From Rahnella ecdela (GTDB lineage Bacteria; Pseudomonadota; Gammaproteobacteria; Enterobacterales; Enterobacteriaceae): 64,000 nt of DNA. Numbering within the stretch: the first letter of the stretch is position 1; every line of letters starts with the position of its first letter. The DNA lies in assembly GCF_019049625.1 (NCBI RefSeq), contig NZ_JAFMOY010000127.1:177707-241706 (forward strand), in the 5' to 3' direction. Positions 61,901-64,000 of this stretch are shown here, piece by piece. A program made the translations under genes and the position numbers. The notes under the pieces are model-generated. The model did no database searches and was not told the origin of the DNA. It was given only the letters and a program-made list of their open reading frames with translations.

Positions 61901-63351
61901 ACATCAGCGGCAGACTGATGCAGATGCAGGTGGGGGATTATGCACCGTTACAACTCGAATATGACAGACTGGGGCGTGAGAACCAGCGTCATACTGCGGC
62001 GGGGTTTATGCAGTCGCAGGGGTATTCCCCGACAGGGATGCTGGAGGCGCAAACGGCTGGCCGGAACTCTGCAATAAACCGGCGCTGGGCGTACGACGGC
62101 GCCTATAATGTGAAGCGCATCGACGATACCCGCTGGGGAACGTCGTACTATCACGTCAACAGTAACGATCAGATAGTTCATGCCGAACAAAAAGGCATCA
62201 GGCCGCTGCTGGAATTGTTCGAGTATGACGCCGCTTTAAACATCATCGGACATCAGCAGCGGCGCGGGGGAGATGGTGATGTTCCACCGGAGCGGATAAA
62301 CCAGACTCAACAGGCAGGCCGGGTTATCCGCCGGGGTAACGGCGAATACCGTTACGACAGCGCCGGAAGGCTGGCGGAAAAACGCACCGAAATACCGGGA
62401 TATCGCCCGCAGGTGTGGCGTTACCGCTGGGACGCCAACAGCCAGCTGCGGGGCCTTATCACGCCGGACGGCGAGCAGTGGCACTACCGCTACGACGCTT
62501 TTGGTCGGCGGATAAGCAAGCGGCGTCAGGAAGCCACGCGAAGCAAACTGGCGGGTTATGATTATTTATGGAGTGGCGGTCAGCTTATCGAAGAGACGCC
62601 GGTCTATGCAGACGGCACCCCGGCGTATGAAGAAAGTATTCACTGGCTGTATGAACCTGGCGCGTTAACGCCTGCCGCACGCCGTGAAAATGGCCAGCTG
62701 CATTATGTCGTCAGCGACCACATGGGCACGCCGCGTGAATTACTGACGGAAAAAGGCGATGTCGCCTGGGCCAGCCGGCTGAGCACGTGGGGAGACGCCA
62801 CCCGCTACCGGCTGGCGGCCAACGACGATAAACTGAGCTGCAACCTGCGCTTCGCCGGACAATACGCCGACGAAGAATCGGGATTGCATTACAACCGCCA
62901 CCGTTACTATGATAGTGAAACAGGGCAATACCTGAGCCCGGACCCGATTGGGCTGGCGGGTGGGGTGAATCCTTACGGGTATGTGCATAATCCGCTGGGG
63001 TATATTGATCCGCTGGGGTTATGTAAAACTTCGGGAAGTGGTGGTCATTACTCAGGAACGGATAAACCTTGGACCAAGGGAGCTACACCAGACTCAATTT
63101 ATACACACATCGATCCTAAAACAGGTAGAGCAGTTCAAAATGCAATATACGATTCAAATGGGAATGTAATTGCTCATGTTGATTTTAAAAATCATGGAAT
63201 AGAATCTGGCCATTATCATGAATTTCCAATACCAGGAAATCCCGGATCCGGACATGGTGCAGGGAAACCGCATAATCCTCATTTAACTGTTCCACCTGGA
63301 TGGGATACTCTTCCTCCAGGTATAGATCCGCAGACGCCAATAGGTCAGTGA
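58957..63351 (+). CDS. PAAR-like (DUF4150) Rhs polymorphic toxin
   Basis: A 1464-residue Rhs protein. Residues ~15-130 are a DUF4150 PAAR-like domain (CLSPDVCKTPMGPSTPP) that would cap a VgrG spike. Residues ~130-320 are helical. From ~321 (EPVDVATGDFL) the Rhs/YD-repeat shell runs to the self-cleavage-type border YIDPLGL near 1350. The last ~108 residues are a variable tip with IYTHIDPKTGRAVQ, GHYHEFPIP and HGAGKPHNPHL; it resembles sequences I recall labelled polymorphic toxin type 24, a predicted RNase, but this is unverified. The start at 58957 has AAGGAGGT upstream. The tip is AT-rich while the shell is GC-rich. Confidence 0.88.
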   Translation: MAENYMARKDGLWTVVCLSPDVCKTPMGPSTPPIPYQVTASLGNAVQEVKTVKANGCPVVVLDQSFIPTTQGDEPGVAKGIKSGTVGDKCEPMEHSQNVRVGGKPILRHGDKFWMNDKNTTGIIVGQPPTPNIAVDEISSAVEPETPEEQGLWEIFKGWWSGKMDSISTAKSDTVTARKGASKAIMNLPVETLESFVQGLKYQQALEIQSNAALLTSMGHQEMADKQLETAAILMKQAEAFNLDNLKFKYEGEVEQAGGDAADLGMTAVDVGVLAKLNKPLGIRGGGKVKFKTDGNGKASTSKHGEPTVSDGKEGNFSDTCSVKGEPVDVATGDFLQNLQVIDLPGTLPLRLNRVYRSRASTSGVFGNKWADNWSQSLLLDDEEIHFTTDEGSVLSYFSSASDDKVEGINLHQSHLRLHGSRSGALFVFNTNTQQTLCFDAQPGFHRRLSSLCDRAGNHIDFIYQNDRLVSLIHSDGYRVELAWLNAQLLTVTRVDAQQRQWLVKCSYRDVGLLSECETFQFTHLYHEYDTRGFMTRWRDTDKTDVHCRYDAKGRITSTQAEGGYYCDRFTYDDVNRVTTYHDSEGGRTLCEYNAFGLVTRETDPLGRVTQTRWDRGNKVSQTDPLGRETRFRYNTLGQITHVQRPGGDITQYHYDEHGQVIRLTEPGGNEWVFTRNSQGKMLSQTDPQGRCQQFQYNAQGQLTGDIAPDGAERRYVWNEFHQLSKMMTPDEATTLFSQDNFGRLQSVTDPLGQVTRYIQSEEHAAHNGSLTAIHLPDGVIQRISYDGEKRQATVTDGEGKITRYTYGAFDILLALTRPDGEQLHFSYDSLTRLTQVTNACGETYRYERDLAGQLIRETDFTGRPTEYGYDAAGRRISARHADGRVVRWQWSVRDELLREDIWQEEAKQSSLLATRTYGYNSQGRLILAQSGDATVEFEYNADGDLLCERINGREVVHQRDEQTRQILSYSAGTENLIYGYDISGRLMQMQVGDYAPLQLEYDRLGRENQRHTAAGFMQSQGYSPTGMLEAQTAGRNSAINRRWAYDGAYNVKRIDDTRWGTSYYHVNSNDQIVHAEQKGIRPLLELFEYDAALNIIGHQQRRGGDGDVPPERINQTQQAGRVIRRGNGEYRYDSAGRLAEKRTEIPGYRPQVWRYRWDANSQLRGLITPDGEQWHYRYDAFGRRISKRRQEATRSKLAGYDYLWSGGQLIEETPVYADGTPAYEESIHWLYEPGALTPAARRENGQLHYVVSDHMGTPRELLTEKGDVAWASRLSTWGDATRYRLAANDDKLSCNLRFAGQYADEESGLHYNRHRYYDSETGQYLSPDPIGLAGGVNPYGYVHNPLGYIDPLGLCKTSGSGGHYSGTDKPWTKGATPDSIYTHIDPKTGRAVQNAIYDSNGNVIAHVDFKNHGIESGHYHEFPIPGNPGSGHGAGKPHNPHLTVPPGWDTLPPGIDPQTPIGQ

Positions 63352-63359
63352 GAAAATTT

Positions 63360-63719
63360 ATGATCAATAATTTACTAAAAGAAATTACGAGCGGATATGA
63401 TGGCCTTATTAGGAAGATTGAATTTCAATCTTTCAATAGCGTATCCGTCACTATTTCAGCAATGAAATTGATAAATGGTGAATGGATAAACATTAAGTTT
63501 CAGCTAGATAACCTAACGGAGTTCACCGTTAAACAAAAGGTTAACTGCTCAAATGTTGTTTTATCTAGTGGCATAGCATATATGAATACAAATAATATCC
63601 ATTACATTGATTTCTCACCTTATTCTGAAGAGATGGAAGATGAGAACGACTTCAGGATGTCAGATCTGTTTTTTGCTTCTGAATTAATATCTTATCAAGT
63701 AGATTCTTATTCTGAATAA
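63360..63719 (+). CDS. Putative immunity protein of the Rhs toxin
   Basis: A 119-residue AT-rich gene immediately after the Rhs gene, the usual place of the cognate immunity gene. I recognise no domain. The product is acidic at the C-terminus (EEMEDENDFRMSD) with no signal peptide or membrane segment, fitting an antidote to a cytosolic toxin. ATG at 63360 is chosen; a GTG at 63348 overlaps the Rhs stop (GTGA) and is a real alternative. A terminator follows within 10 bases. Confidence 0.6.
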   Translation: MINNLLKEITSGYDGLIRKIEFQSFNSVSVTISAMKLINGEWINIKFQLDNLTEFTVKQKVNCSNVVLSSGIAYMNTNNIHYIDFSPYSEEMEDENDFRMSDLFFASELISYQVDSYSE

Positions 63720-63726
63720 ATAAAAT

Positions 63727-63761
63727 AGCCGAGTAAGATATTTATCTTCTCGGCTTTTTTA
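63727..63761 (+). terminator. Rho-independent terminator after the immunity gene
   Basis: AGCCGAG (63727-63733) pairs with CTCGGCT (63749-63755), extended inward by AAGATA/TATCTT with one bulged T, and followed by a run of T. Confidence 0.85.
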
Positions 63762-63784
63762 TTATTCAATTCCCGTCTAGCTCA

Positions 63785-63922
63785 CTAAACAACCAGCGCC
63801 TTCATTCCCTTTACCACCTGCTGAACCTGATAAAGCTGCTCGCGTAATTCCTGCACCTCATTATTATCTGCCATCAGCACAATACACCCCTCCGTGATTT
63901 TCACCGTCACACCCGCCCCGGT
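63785..63922 (-). pseudogene. Remnant of a SymE-like toxin gene
   Basis: Read leftward from 63922, the frame encodes a stretch containing GVTVKITEGCIVLMADNN and ending ELREQLYQVQQVVKGMKALVV. This looks like the C-terminal part of SymE family proteins, which often sit beside rhs genes. Directly upstream the same frame has a TGA (63923-63925), where a SymE homologue would continue; the neighbouring frame gives SLTEP, as if a short deletion shifted the frame. Only an internal ATG at 63874 remains. Recognition rests on memory. Confidence 0.45.
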
Positions 63923-64000
63923 TCAGTGAGGCTATGCAAAATCAAAACCCGGTCTGGGAGTGGTGCCACCTGCGGGATTCGCCAGCCCATACCCGTAACC

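Noticed and set aside
57480..64000. The Rhs region as a prophage or integrative element
   Set aside because: No integrase, transposase, tRNA attachment site or flanking direct repeats are seen in the visible part; the right border lies outside the window.
1..64000. tRNA, rRNA or CRISPR features
   Set aside because: No cloverleaf with a conserved T-loop, no rRNA-like stretch and no regularly spaced repeat array was noticed on either strand by reading; this was not a computed scan.

Overview
The window is chromosomal DNA of a gamma-proteobacterium of the order Enterobacterales. Gene order (dpp-type binding protein, yfcH, yfcG, yfcD, pta-ackA, yfbV, yfbU-yfbT, yfbS, yfbR, alaA, lrhA, nuoA-N, elaB, menFDHBCE, yfaZ, yfaY, yfaE-nrdB-nrdA, ubiG, gyrA) follows the Escherichia coli map around 50-52 min, but katA, a ycdZ homologue, the lack of the arn and ela/yfbK-P genes, and an Rhs island after gyrA point away from Escherichia. 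I infer a Yersiniaceae-type genome (Rahnella/Serratia-like) from remembered homologues only; no search was run.

Layout: 1-3.5 kb, end of a peptide-binding protein gene, then yfcH, yfcG and yfcD. 3.5-9.0 kb, a catabolic locus: a LacI-type regulator divergent from ascorbate-family PTS genes (IIA, IIB, IIC) and a split transketolase, with a consensus CRP site and three regulator-like palindromes in the control region. 9.1-12.7 kb, pta and ackA with a terminator-like hairpin between them. 13.2-20.9 kb, yfbV, yfbU-yfbT, yfbS, yfbR, alaA and lrhA. 21.6-36.8 kb, the complete 13-gene Complex I operon with fused nuoCD. 37-45.2 kb, ycdZ-like, elaB and the menaquinone cluster menF-D-H-B-C-E. 45.3-48.9 kb, katA, yfaZ and yfaY. 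48.9-49.5 kb, a gene-free stretch holding two divergent copies of a structured repeat. 49.5-57.4 kb, yfaE, nrdB, nrdA, ubiG and gyrA. 57.7-64 kb, an accessory polymorphic-toxin island: DUF2169 protein, PAAR-like/Rhs toxin, putative immunity gene and a broken SymE-like remnant.

Functional themes: acetate overflow (pta/ackA), NADH entry to the respiratory chain (nuo) and its quinones (men, ubiG) lie close together, with lrhA beside them. Deoxyribonucleotide supply (nrdAB-yfaE) sits beside gyrA.

The least explained signals are (i) the divergent pair of ~210-nt repeats at 48942-49478, in which stems differ in sequence but keep pairing, the same bulged A and a wobble pair at the same level, suggesting an undescribed structured RNA or RNA-like element; (ii) the PTS/split-transketolase pathway of unknown substrate; and (iii) the Rhs toxin tip with its AT-rich immunity gene.
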